A stretch of DNA of 64,000 nucleotides from Synchiropus splendidus (lineage: Eukaryota; Chordata; Actinopteri; Syngnathiformes; Callionymidae), in the NCBI RefSeq assembly GCF_027744825.2, contig NW_026527057.1, forward strand, positions 248,001 through 312,000. The letters are read 5' to 3'. The notes below the pieces were generated by a model, which searched no databases, had not been told where the DNA came from, and saw nothing but the letters and a program-made list of their open reading frames with translations. Position 1 is the stretch's first letter. Each line of letters starts with the position of its first letter. Position numbers and translations under genes: made by a program. This document shows, one piece after another, positions 54,213-64,000 of the stretch.

Positions 54213-57200
54213 ATGGATCGAGGAGCAAGCAGGTTGCCTCGACTGACGTTTGACGGCGATGAAAGAAAATACGAACTGTGGGAAACCAAAATGTTGGGCC
54301 AGTTCCACTTATTGGGACTTAAGGACACTGTTCTGAGAGAACCAGCGAGCGAGGAAGAAAGAGCGGCTGACGAAAAGAAAAATGCCGACGCCTACGCCGA
54401 GATTATCCTACTTTTGGACGACAAGAGCCTCTCATTGGTGATGAGGGATGCACCTAACGACGGAAGAAAAGCTCTTAAAATACTGAGGGAATATTATGCT
54501 GGAAGAGGAAAACCACGGATAATAAATCTATACACAATGCTCACATCGCTTCAGAAAGGAAACGACGAAAGTGTTATGGACTACATCATTAGAGCCGAAA
54601 CCGCCATTACAGCACTGCGAAATGCAGGTGAGACATTGGGAGATGGTCTGCTTGTGGCAATGGTATTGAAAGGGCTGCCGGAGAGTTACAAGCCATTCGC
54701 TATACATGTAGCACATACAGATGATGACATAACTTTTTCAGAGTTCAAAACTAAGTTGAGAAGTTTTGAAGAAACAGAAAAGATAAGAGCAGCTGAGTCA
54801 AGCGATAGTGTGATGAAGACTCAGGGGAGGACCGGGCTCCGGTCATCCAAATCACACACACAGGACCGGCGCAAGGACGACGCAGAGATGGTGTGCTTCA
54901 AGTGCGGCAATAAGGGTCATCGAGCAAAAGATTGTCGACAGAAGACGTGGTGTAGCCGTTGCCGAAGTGACACACACAAAGATGCCACATGTCGACGTAA
55001 AGACAAGCCCAATAAGGATAAACGAGATGAAGCATGTAAAGTAAGGGATCAAGAGGAAGACGCTGACTTCGCATTCAGAATAAAGGATGGAGCCACAGAC
55101 CTCAAAAGGCAACTGGCAAGCAGCATCCAGGAGAGAGGATTGATGGTGGATACAGGGGCTACCTCTCATATAATCAACGATCCAACTAAATTTAAAAGCT
55201 TTGACAGCACTTTTCGACCAGAAAGGCACAGTGTCGAGTTGGCTGACGGGACCCGGTGCTGTGGAGTGGCACAGAAGCGGGGGACAGCAGAAGTTTCTCT
55301 GATAGACAGCAAAGGACATCGACACAAAGCAATGCTGAGAGACGCTTTACTCATACCTTCATACCCTCAGAACATCTTCTCGGTGAAGGCTGCAACAGCA
55401 AATGGGGCCAAAGTAGTTTTCAAAGACGAAAAAGATGCACTAATAACAAGAAAAGGTACGAGGTTTGACATCCATGTGTATGATCATCTGTATTATTTGC
55501 ATATTGACAATGAGTCAAATGACAAATGCAATGCATGTCATGATGTCCAGACGTGGCATGAGATATTAGGCCACTGCAACTATGATGATGTTCTTAAGCT
55601 GCCGGATGTGGTTGATGGAATGCAAATCAAGGGAAAAGCACGTCGACCCGAAAAGGATTGTGAAGTGTGTATTCAGGGGAAATTTACCCAAACGAGAAAT
55701 AGGGAACCTGATACAAAAGCAGAGGCCCCGTTTCAGCTAGTGCACACAGATCTTGCAGGTCCTGTAGCAACAGAGTCAGTAGATGGTTACAAATATGTGC
55801 AGTCATTTACAGATGATTACTCGGGCACTGTATTTGTATATTTCATGAAAAAGAAAAGTGACACAACACATGCTACAGAAAAGTTCCTAGCAGATATATC
55901 CCCTTATGGGAAGGTGAAATGTTTACGCTCAGATAATGGTTCGGAATTCATTTGCAGTGATTTCCAAACACTGATGAGGAGAAATAAAATCAGACATGAG
56001 ACGTCTGCTCCATATTCCCCTCATCAGAATGGGACTGCGGAGCGGGGATGGCGGACCCTTTTTGAGATGGGCCGATGCATGCTCGTTGAAAGCAAGCTCC
56101 CAAAAGGACTATGGCATTATGCAGTACAGATGGCAGCAGTCATACGTAACAGATGTTTCAGCAGAAGAACAGGGCAGACTCCCTACCAGTTGCTGACAGG
56201 AAAGAAGGCTGACTTATCAAAGATGCAGAAGTTTGGGTCAGTTTGTTATACGTACAAGCAGGAAAAGGGAAAATTAGATTCCAAATGTGATCAGGGACGT
56301 TTTGTGGGGTTTGATAAAAATAGTCCAGCTTATTTGGTGTATCACGGAGATACAAACAAGGTGGTAAAACACAGACTGGTTAAGTTTGTGAGCAAAGCAG
56401 CTGCTGAGAAGCAGACACAGACTGGTGAGAGAGACATAAATGTCTGTTATGAGGAAATGAGACAACCTCAGAAAGGGGAGATCACACAAGAGCAAGGTGA
56501 ACAGAGTGGTTGCTCAAGATCAGTTCAGAAACCAAATGACGAAAACCTGATACAGCAGAGTATGACAGATGATGAACTTCACAATAGGAGGTATCCAACT
56601 CGAGATAGGAAGAAACCAAGTCACTTAGAGGACTATGTATGTGAAGAAAATGATGGCGATGCAGCACATAACATAGTAGACTATTGTTACCGGGCTGTAT
56701 GTGGTGTTCCACAGACCTATGAGGAGGCTATTAGCTCTGCTAACAGTAAAGAATGGAAAAGAGCCATGGATGAGGAAGTCCAGTCATTAAATGACAACAA
56801 AACATTTACTCCGACAACCCTGCCAAAAGGCATGAAAACTGTGGGGGGTAAATGGGTCTATTCTGTCAAAGGTGATGTTGATGGAAAAGATAAATATAAG
56901 GCACGATTTGTGGCCAAAGGTTACAGCCAAGTCATGGGAATAGACTATGGGGAAACGTTTTCACCGACGGCAAGTCTCACAAGTATCAGGGTGTTGTTAC
57001 AGAAAGCAGCACAGGAGAACCTGCTTCTCCACCAGATGGATGTGAAAGCTGCTTATTTGCATGCCCCTATAGACTATGACATCTATATGAATCCTCCAGA
57101 GGGATATGAGGAGAAAGATGGACTAGTGTACAAACTAGAAAAGTCACTATATGGTCTCAAACAATCTGGCCGCAATTGGAACAAAGTATTGCACGATTGT

Positions 57201-58238
57201 TTGGCCGAGAAGGGATTCAAACAAAACCCTGCTGATCATTGTGTTTATACGAAAGAGTCAGAAGACAAGAAGATGATCATTATCATATGGGTTGATGACT
57301 TGATTGTGGCAGCCAGTGATGACAAGGTTTTAATAGAGGTGAAAGAGATGCTTACAGGGAAGTTTAAAATGAAAGATCTGGGAAGACTGAAGCATTTTTT
57401 GGGTATTGAGTTTGATCAATCTGATGAATGTGTAAAAATGACTCAGGAAAAGTACACTCACAAGGTGTTGGAACGTTTCAACATGGTAAACTGTAGAAGC
57501 CGAGAGACACCATGTGAACAGAAGCTTGAATATTCTGAGAATGCATTAAAAATGAGTGATGTCAGGGAATATAGGGAAGCAGTTGGAAGCCTTATATACC
57601 TATCAACCGCTACCAGACCAGATTTGAGTTTCGTAGTAAGCAGACTGTCACAGTACTTTGCCGAGCCTACAGAGGAACAGTGGGTTACGGTGAAACATGT
57701 CTTCAGATATCTCAGTGGCACAATTGAGAAAGGTCTTTGTTTCAAAAGGAACCAAACTGAGGACTTGCGTATACAGGCCTACAGTGACGCTGACTGGGCA
57801 TCTGATACCAGCGACAGACGAAGTACCAGCGGATACTGTGTAAGTCTCAGTTGTAGCAGTGCATTGGTCTCATGGAAAACCAAAAAGCAACCTACTGTAG
57901 CTCTCTCTACCTGTGAGGCAGAGTATCTGGCATTGGCTTCAACCATACAGGAATGCATTTACTTGAAGAACCTACTGGATGGCATGGACAAATCCCAGTA
58001 CAGAGAGCCTGTTGTGTATGAAGACAACCAGGGAACAATAGCTCTTGCAAAGAACCCAGTGAATAGGCAGAGAGCTAAGCATCTAGATATAAAGTACCAT
58101 TTCATCAGGTCAACTGTAAATGAAGGGAAAGTAAGTTTAATTTACTGTCCAACTAATGAGATGGTTGCTGATATTATGACCAAACCAGCAAGTAAGTTAA
58201 AGTTGAAGAAGTTTGAACATGCTGTTTTTGGAGAGTGA
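54213..58238 (+). CDS. Ty1/copia Gag-Pol polyprotein, intact
   Basis: 1341 codons without a stop. Gag covers about residues 1-225, followed by a CCHC knuckle [14 protein letters not shown] (about 228-241). The protease active site is [11 protein letters not shown] (about 312). The integrase has a zinc region ([12 protein letters not shown] ... CEVC) and the catalytic residues in [17 protein letters not shown] and NGTAERGWR (about 510-610). RT has [26 protein letters not shown] and the catalytic [12 protein letters not shown] (about 1025). RNase H has [17 protein letters not shown] and [13 protein letters not shown]. It ends shortly after an IKYHFIR box. The order PR-IN-RT-RH defines copia. 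The start ATG is 88 bases after the LTR. All catalytic residues that I can check are present. Confidence 0.95.
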   Translation: MDRGASRLPRLTFDGDERKYELWETKMLGQFHLLGLKDTVLREPASEEERAADEKKNADAYAEIILLLDDKSLSLVMRDAPNDGRKALKILREYYAGRGKPRIINLYTMLTSLQKGNDESVMDYIIRAETAITALRNAGETLGDGLLVAMVLKGLPESYKPFAIHVAHTDDDITFSEFKTKLRSFEETEKIRAAESSDSVMKTQGRTGLRSSKSHTQDRRKDDAEMVCFKCGNKGHRAKDCRQKTWCSRCRSDTHKDATCRRKDKPNKDKRDEACKVRDQEEDADFAFRIKDGATDLKRQLASSIQERGLMVDTGATSHIINDPTKFKSFDSTFRPERHSVELADGTRCCGVAQKRGTAEVSLIDSKGHRHKAMLRDALLIPSYPQNIFSVKAATANGAKVVFKDEKDALITRKGTRFDIHVYDHLYYLHIDNESNDKCNACHDVQTWHEILGHCNYDDVLKLPDVVDGMQIKGKARRPEKDCEVCIQGKFTQTRNREPDTKAEAPFQLVHTDLAGPVATESVDGYKYVQSFTDDYSGTVFVYFMKKKSDTTHATEKFLADISPYGKVKCLRSDNGSEFICSDFQTLMRRNKIRHETSAPYSPHQNGTAERGWRTLFEMGRCMLVESKLPKGLWHYAVQMAAVIRNRCFSRRTGQTPYQLLTGKKADLSKMQKFGSVCYTYKQEKGKLDSKCDQGRFVGFDKNSPAYLVYHGDTNKVVKHRLVKFVSKAAAEKQTQTGERDINVCYEEMRQPQKGEITQEQGEQSGCSRSVQKPNDENLIQQSMTDDELHNRRYPTRDRKKPSHLEDYVCEENDGDAAHNIVDYCYRAVCGVPQTYEEAISSANSKEWKRAMDEEVQSLNDNKTFTPTTLPKGMKTVGGKWVYSVKGDVDGKDKYKARFVAKGYSQVMGIDYGETFSPTASLTSIRVLLQKAAQENLLLHQMDVKAAYLHAPIDYDIYMNPPEGYEEKDGLVYKLEKSLYGLKQSGRNWNKVLHDCLAEKGFKQNPADHCVYTKESEDKKMIIIIWVDDLIVAASDDKVLIEVKEMLTGKFKMKDLGRLKHFLGIEFDQSDECVKMTQEKYTHKVLERFNMVNCRSRETPCEQKLEYSENALKMSDVREYREAVGSLIYLSTATRPDLSFVVSRLSQYFAEPTEEQWVTVKHVFRYLSGTIEKGLCFKRNQTEDLRIQAYSDADWASDTSDRRSTSGYCVSLSCSSALVSWKTKKQPTVALSTCEAEYLALASTIQECIYLKNLLDGMDKSQYREPVVYEDNQGTIALAKNPVNRQRAKHLDIKYHFIRSTVNEGKVSLIYCPTNEMVADIMTKPASKLKLKKFEHAVFGE

Positions 58239-58317
58239 ATGATGTTGGGCAGATGTCCATATTAGTTCCTGTATATCTGTTTATTTGTGAAATCAGGAAA
58301 CTGTGAACAAGTGGGGG

Positions 58318-58586
58318 TGTTAAGTTAGACAGTATGTTCCCAGTTTCTGTGTGTGATGAGTGTTTTGGTTCTATACGCGAAAGTACCACTGTGTGGCGCT
58401 ACTGTGTCATAATTCATTAAACATTTTTTTTGTCGTCACCTGTTCCGGTAAGCTGCGGTCACACCGTGAGAATGATGCGTGTGTTTCGCTAATAAATACG
58501 ATACATTCTGGACTAGAAGGATAGATGTCTCTCGTTCTTTCTCCACCCGAACGCAACGTGTTGCTGCTGCATTGGACAACTCAACA
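58318..58586 (+). repeat. Copia 3' LTR
   Basis: Base-for-base the same as the 5' LTR by eye. Followed by CACAC, continuing the interrupted CA tract. Confidence 0.92.
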
Positions 58587-59440
58587 CACACACACACACA
58601 ATAGCGAACATACAACCATTCAACTGATACTGAACGGTAGAGATGTGTTGAAAAAAATTGAGATTCGTATCTTACCAAACGTTGGTGTTGGTGTTGGTGT
58701 TGAAGCGACAGGTAGAAGGTGTGGCGTGCTCGTTGTCTTTGTATCTGTTTTCATGTGAAAAAATAAATAAATAAATACAGCAGTGAAACGTAAACTATCA
58801 CTCCAAAATGTTTTTTCCCACCTCCTATCAGCAGAGGCGTCTGGTGAGTTAGAGAATCAACGAGCGGGTGCCCTACTCCTTCGACCTCTGACTGATCGTC
58901 TGTTTTCATACGCACAGGCGTTGAATAAAACAAAAAACATAGGTAGTTAAATATAAAATACATCGACAGACTGTGGTTAAAATACTTTTTTTTTATTGAA
59001 CTGAATGTTTTGCTCTCACCGTTGAACAGTTGGAGCGACCCGTTCAATGAATGATCAGCATCCACAGGGTCCGGATGACTTCCCGGTCGTGTCTGATTTC
59101 CGGGTTCCGGGTGATCTTTTCATGCACACACACACACACACACACAAGTATTTCTTTCTTTTTGTTTTGGTATCCGGGGCGATGTCCGCGGCTTGTCTGT
59201 GGTTGCTGGCTGTGCTGATGGTGTCGGCGACGGTGGCTGTGGAGGTGCGGATAGCCCAGATGCCGACGTCGAGTCTTCAGCAGGGAACGGTCCGGATAGT
59301 AGATCCAGAGGTACTGAGGAAACCGGCGTCGATGTCTCCCACAAAGGCCAAGACCCAGAGGGGAGAGCTGAAACAGAATACCGACAACAAAACAAATGTA
59401 AATACAATCTAGAAGCAAGACCTCGGATAGCAGTTAATAT
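58587..59440 (-). CDS. Array unit iii: exon candidates A, D, C, B (split from its left edge by copia)
   Basis: A 59146-59367 (222 nt), D 59020-59115 (96 nt), C 58822-58899 (78 nt), B 58676-58744 (69 nt). C has a proper GT donor here (GGAG before GTGGGA), unlike unit ii. B is two codons longer than in unit ii because of an extended Thr-Pro run (STPTPTPTF). The left part of the unit (53650-53855) lies beyond the copia element. Confidence 0.45.
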
Positions 59441-59535
59441 GATATTAATATAAACAGAGTGTAAATGTAGGGATCTACTAAGGATCAACATTTAAAGCGT
59501 AAAAACAAATAGTAAATCACTAGTGTATACTGTCA

Positions 59536-59895
59536 TTAAACCACATTACAATTAGTAAAATCACGACCTCTAGTGGACGCCGTCGTTTAACCACATTACA
59601 GTTAGTAAAATCACGACCTCTAGTGGACACCGTCGTTAAAGCACATTACAGTTAGTAAAATCACGACCTCTAGCGGCCGCCGTCGTTAAAGCACATTACA
59701 GTTAGTAAAATCACGACCTCTAGTGGCCGCCGTCGTTAAAGCACATTACAGTTAGTAAAATCACGACCTCTAGTGGCCGCCGTCGTTAAAGCACATTACA
59801 GTTAGTAAAATCACGACCTCTAGTGGCCGCCGTCGTTAAAGCACATTACAATTAGTAAAATCACGACCTCTAGCGGCCGCCGTCGTTAAAGCATA
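59536..59895. repeat. 50-bp minisatellite, about 7 copies
   Basis: Same unit as at 52285-53650. The shortest array here. It includes GTGGACGCC variants at the left and AGCGG variants at the right. Confidence 0.95.
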
Positions 59896-60049
59896 GTATT
59901 AAAATCACAATGACGCTTAGCAGCAACAGTTACTCAAAGACCTTCAATAGTAAAATGACACCGTCTAAAAGCACATAGCCGGAACATAGACAAACCGCAT
60001 TACAGATAAAACACACACACACGCACACACACACGCACGCACGCACGTA

Positions 60050-60082
<33 letters not shown>

Positions 60083-60935
60083 TAGCGAACATACAACCAT
60101 TCAACTGATACTGAACGGTAGAGATGTGTTGAAAAAAATTGAGATTCGTATCTTACCAAACGTTGGTGTTGGTGTTGGTGTTGAAGCGACAGGTAGAAGG
60201 TGTGGCGTGCTCGTTGTCTTTGTATCTGTTTTCATGTGAAAAAATAAATAAATAAATACAGCAGTGAAACGTAAACTATCACTCCAAAATGTTTTTTCCC
60301 ACCTCCTATCAGCTGAGGCGTCTGGTGAGTTAAAGAATCAACGAGCGGGTGCCCTACTCCTTCGACCTCTGACTGATCGTCTGTTTTCATACGCACAGGC
60401 GTTGAATAAAACAAAAAACATAGGTAGTTAAATATAAAATACATCGACAGACTGTGGTTAAAATACTTTTTTTTTATTGAACTGAATGTTTTGCTCTCAC
60501 CGTTGAACAGTTGGAGCGACCCGTTCAATGAATGATCAGCATCCACAGGGTCCGGATGACTTCCCGGTCGTGTCTGATTTCCGGGTTCCGGGTGATCTTT
60601 TCATGCACACACACACACACACACACAAGTATTTCTTTCTTTTTGTTTTGGTATCCGGGGCGATGTCCGCGGCTTGTCTGTGGTTGCTGGCTGTGCTGAT
60701 GGTGTCGGCGACGGTGGCTGTGGAGGTGCGGATAGCCCAGATGCCGACGTCGAGTCTTCAGCAGGGAACGGTCCGGATAGTAGATCCAGAGGTACTGAGG
60801 AAACCGGCGTCGATGTCTCCCACAAAGGCCAAGACCCAGAGGGGAGAGCTGAAACAGAATACCGACAACAATACAAATGTAAATACAATCTAGAAGCAAG
60901 ACCTCGGATAGCAGTTAATATGATATTAATATAAA
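59896..60935 (-). CDS. Array unit iv: exon candidates A, D, C, B
   Basis: A 60627-60848 (222 nt), D 60501-60596 (96 nt), C 60303-60380 (78 nt), B 60157-60225 (69 nt). It is the most complete unit, with GTGAGA, GTGGGA and GTAAG donors for D, C and B. It is nearly the same as unit iii, so the two separated recently. It contains a CA tract at about 60010-60080 beside B and another at the A donor. Confidence 0.5.
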
Positions 60936-61019
60936 CAGAGTGTAAATGTAGGGATCTACTAAGGATCAACATTTAAAGCATAAAAACAAATAGTAAATCA
61001 CTAGTGTATACTGTCAATA

Positions 61020-61480
61020 AACCACATTACAATTAGTAAAATCACGACCTCTAGTGGACGCCGTCGTTAAAGCACATTACAATTAGTAAAATCACGACCT
61101 CTAGTGGCCGCCGTCGTTAAAGCACATTGCAATTAGTAAAATCACGACCTCTAGTGGCCGCCGTCGTTAAACCACATTACAGTTAGTAAAATCACGACCT
61201 CTAGTGGCCGCCGTCGTTAGAGCACATTGCAGTTAGTAAAATCACGACCTCTAGTGGCTGCCGTCGTTAAAGCTAATTACAGTTAGTAAAATCACGACCT
61301 CTAGCGGCCGCCGTCGTTAAAGCACATTACAATTAGTAAAATCACGACCTCTCGTGGCCGCCGTCGTTAAAGCACATTACAGTTAGTAAAATCACGACCT
61401 CTAGTGGTCGCCATCGTTAAAGCACAGTGTGAAATAGTAATCGCGACCTCTAGTGTCCGTCGTCGTTAAAGCATAGTAGT
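61020..61480. repeat. 50-bp minisatellite, about 9 copies
   Basis: Contains the rare variants GGCTGCC and AAAGCTAATTACAG next to each other (near 61255-61280) and ends in two 48-base edge-type copies. Confidence 0.95.
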
Positions 61481-61955
61481 AAAATCACAATGACGCTTAG
61501 CAGCAACAGTTACTCAAACACCTTCAATAGTAAAATGACACCGTCTAAAAGCACATAGCCGGAACATAGACAAACCGCATTACAGATAAAACACACACAC
61601 ACGCACACACACACGCACGGACGCACGTACGCGCACACACACACACACACACACACAAGTATTTCTTTCTTTTTGTTTTGGTATCAGGGGCGATGTCCGC
61701 GGCTTGTCTGTGGTTGCTGGCTGTGCTGATGGTGTCGGCGACGGTGGCTGTGGAGGTGCGGATAGCCCAGATGCCGACGTCGAGTCTTCAGCAGGGAACG
61801 GTCCGGATAGTAGATCCAGAGGTACTGAGGAAACCGGCGTCGATGTCTCCCACAAAGGCCAAGACCCAGAGGGGAGAGCTGAAACAGAATACCGACAACA
61901 ATACAAATGTAAATACAATCTAGAAGCAAGACCTCGGATAGCAGTTAATATGATA
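61481..61955 (-). CDS. Array unit v: exon A only
   Basis: A 61657-61878 (222 nt). The CA tract that normally follows B is joined directly to the CA tract at the A donor, so B, C and D are absent. A has one difference from most units (CTG for CGG, near 61686). Without D, C and B the unit could add only one module. Confidence 0.4.
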
Positions 61956-62044
61956 TTAATATAAACAGAGTGTAAATGTAGGGATCTACTAAGGATCAAC
62001 ATTTAAAGCGTAAAAACAAATAGTAAATCACTAGTGTATACTGT

Positions 62045-63195
62045 CATTAAACCACATTACAATTAGTAAAATCACGACCTCTAGTGGACGCCGTCGTTTA
62101 ACCACATTACAGTTAGTAAAATCACGACCTCTAGTGGCCGCCGTCGTTAAAGCACATTACAATTAGTAAAATCACGACCTCTAGTGGCCGCCGTCGTTAG
62201 AGCACATTACAGTTAGTAAAATAACGACCTCTAGTGGCCGCCGTCTTTCAAGCACATTACAGTTAGTAAAATCACGACCTCTAGTGGCCGCCGTCGTTAA
62301 AGCACATTACAATTAGTAAAATCCCGACCTCTAGTGGCCGCCGTCGTTAAAGCACATTACAGTTAGTAAAATCACGACCTCTCGTGGCCGCCGTCGTTAA
62401 AGCACATTACAGTTAGTAAAATCACGTCCTCTAGTGGCCGCCGTCGTTAAAGCACATTACAATTAGTAAAATCACGACCTCTAGTGGCCGCCGTCGTTAA
62501 AGCACATTACAATTAGTAAAATCACGACCTCTAGTGGACGCCGTCGTTTAACCACATTACAGTTAGTAAAATCACGACCTCTAGTGGCCGCCGTCGTTAA
62601 AGCACATTACAATTAGTAAAATCACGACCTCTAGTGGCCGCCGTCGTTAAAGCACATTACAATTAGTAAAATCACGACCTCTAGTGGCCGCCGTCGTTAA
62701 ACCACATTACAGTTAGTAAAATCACGACCTCTAGTGGCCGCCGTCGTTAGAGCACATTACAGTTAGTAAAATGACGACCTCTAGTGGCCGCCGTCGTTAA
62801 AGCACATTACAGTTAGTAAAATCACGACCTCTAGTGGCCGCCGTCGTTAAAGCACATTACAATTAGTAAAATCACGACCTCTAGTGGCCGCCGTCGTTAA
62901 AGCACATTACAGTTAGTAAAATCACGACCTCTCGTGGCCGCCGTCGTTAAAGCACATTACAGTTAGTAAAATCACGACCTCTAGCGGCCGCCGTCGTTAA
63001 AGCACATTGCAGTTAGTAAAATCACGACCTCTAGTGGCTGCCGTCGTTAAAGCTAATTACAGTTAGTAAAATCACGTCCTCTAGCGGCCGCCGTCGTTAA
63101 AGCACATTACAGTTAGTAAAATCACGACCTCTAGTGGTCGCCATCGTTAAAGCATAGTGTGAAATAGTAATCGCGACCTCTAGTGTCCGACGTCG
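62045..63195. repeat. 50-bp minisatellite, about 23 copies
   Basis: The opening variant series (GTGGACGCC with GTTTAACC, then GTGGCC) recurs near 62530, suggesting an internal duplication of roughly 460 bases. The GGCTGCC/AAAGCTAATTACAG pair appears near 63030-63060 as in the previous array. Confidence 0.95.
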
Positions 63196-63700
63196 TTAAA
63201 GCATAGTAGTAAAATCACAATGACGCTTAGCAGCAACAGTTACTCAAACACCTTCAATAGTAAAATGACACCGTCTAAAAGCACATAGCCGGAACATAGA
63301 CAAACCGCATTACAGATAAAACACACACACACGCACACACACACGCACGGACGCACGTACGCGCACACACACACACACACACACAAGTATTTCTTTCTTT
63401 TTGTTTTGGTATCCGGGGCGATGTCCGCGGCTTGTCTGTGGTTGCTGGCTGTGCTGATGGTGTCGGCGACGGTGGCTGTGGAGGTGCGGATAGCCCAGAT
63501 GCCGACGTCGAGTCTTCAGCAGGGAACGGTCCGGATAGTAGATCCAGAGGTACTGAGGAAACCGGCGTCGATGTCTCCCACAAAGGCCAAGACCCAGAGG
63601 GGAGAGCTGAAACAGAATACCGACAACAATACAAATGTAAATACAATCTAGAAGCAAGACCTCAGATAGCAGTTAATATGATATTAAAATAAACAGAGTG
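63196..63700 (-). CDS. Array unit vi: exon A only
   Basis: A 63385-63606 (222 nt). It has the same CA-to-CA join as unit v, so the two derive from one deletion followed by duplication. The gene would continue to the right, outside the window. Confidence 0.4.
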
Positions 63701-63774
63701 TAAATGTAGGGATCTACTAAGGATCAACATTTAAAGCGTAAAAACAAATAGTAAATCACTCGTGTATACTGTCA

Positions 63775-64000
63775 TTAAACCACATTACAATTAGTAAAAT
63801 CACGACCTCTAGTGGCCGCCGTCGTTAAAGCACAGTACAGTTAGTAAAATCACGACCTCTCGTGGCCGCCGTCCTTAAAGCACATTACAGTTAGTAAAAT
63901 CACGACCTCTAGCGGCCGCCGTCGTTAAAGCACATTGCAGTTAGTAAAATCACGACCTCTAGTGGCTGCCGTCGTTAAAGCTAATTACAGTTAGTAAAAT
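63775..64000. repeat. 50-bp minisatellite, runs off the window
   Basis: At least four copies. It again shows the GGCTGCC and AAAGCTAATTACAG variants near the end. Confidence 0.95.

Larger units (their letters stand above)
53856..58586 (+). mobile_element. Complete Ty1/copia element with identical LTRs
   Basis: The LTRs at 53856-54124 and 58318-58586 are each 269 bases and I find no difference between them. CACAC flanks both sides. A primer site follows the 5' LTR and a purine stretch AAGTGGGGG precedes the 3' LTR. A single long ORF lies between. Confidence 0.92.

Noticed and set aside
59047..59412. Plus-strand 121-codon ORF repeated in several units
   Set aside because: It is the antisense of exons A and D plus the CA tract. 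It is open because the minus-strand exons are proline- and serine-rich, and no splice or start context supports it.

Overview
The window looks like repeat-rich teleost fish DNA. The reasons are vertebrate-type kinesin exons (KIF18A-like), a tRNA-derived SINE, two L2/CR1-type LINEs, and the mix of hAT, BEL/Pao, chromoviral Gypsy, DIRS, Ty1/copia and Maverick/Polinton elements that is typical of fish. No bacterial-style gene layout is present. Everything here is read by eye; family names come from recognised motifs and not from a database search.

Layout. 1-6.1 kb: degraded hAT transposases, a solo LTR, a SINE and AT-rich DNA. 6.1-9.6 kb: a BEL/Pao element with a tRNA-Tyr-type primer site, one in-frame stop and a reverse transcriptase cut short. 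11.29-19.27 kb: a chromoviral Gypsy on the minus strand with both LTRs and a TTTTT duplication, split by a plus-strand LINE with its own GTATCG duplication. 19.3-22.7 kb: old unrecognised repeats. 22.9-24.2 kb: a DIRS tyrosine-recombinase fragment. 24.63-28.85 kb: an LTR element with a tRNA-Pro-type primer site whose protease, RT and RNase H are deleted. 29.0-32.1 kb: KIF18A-like exons, the motor exon on plus and the tail exons on minus. About 32.1-49.6 kb: a Maverick/Polinton (adintovirus-like) copy with integrase, penton, a core-like protein, major capsid, adenain-like protease, packaging ATPase and PolB. Its integrase is split by a second LINE and its right half is tandemly duplicated.

49.6-64 kb is the most unusual part. 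A minus-strand gene that I do not recognise ends at 49627. Its last two exons are intact and a polyadenylation signal lies inside the last exon. To its right, running off the window, is a kilobase-scale tandem array in which each unit carries short proline/serine/threonine-rich exon candidates (called B, C, D, A here). Every candidate is a multiple of three long and both splice edges fall in phase 1, so whole units could be duplicated without breaking the frame. The units are separated by a 50-bp minisatellite and by CA tracts. One CA tract received a complete, apparently intact Ty1/copia element with two LTRs that read identical. In two units, recombination between CA tracts appears to have removed exons B, C and D.

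Host genes appear to be limited to the KIF18A-like exons and the modular gene. Nearly everything else is transposon-derived, and most of it is broken. The plus-strand copia polyprotein (54213-58238) and the minus-strand LINE ORF (34888-37791) are the two large ORFs without visible damage.
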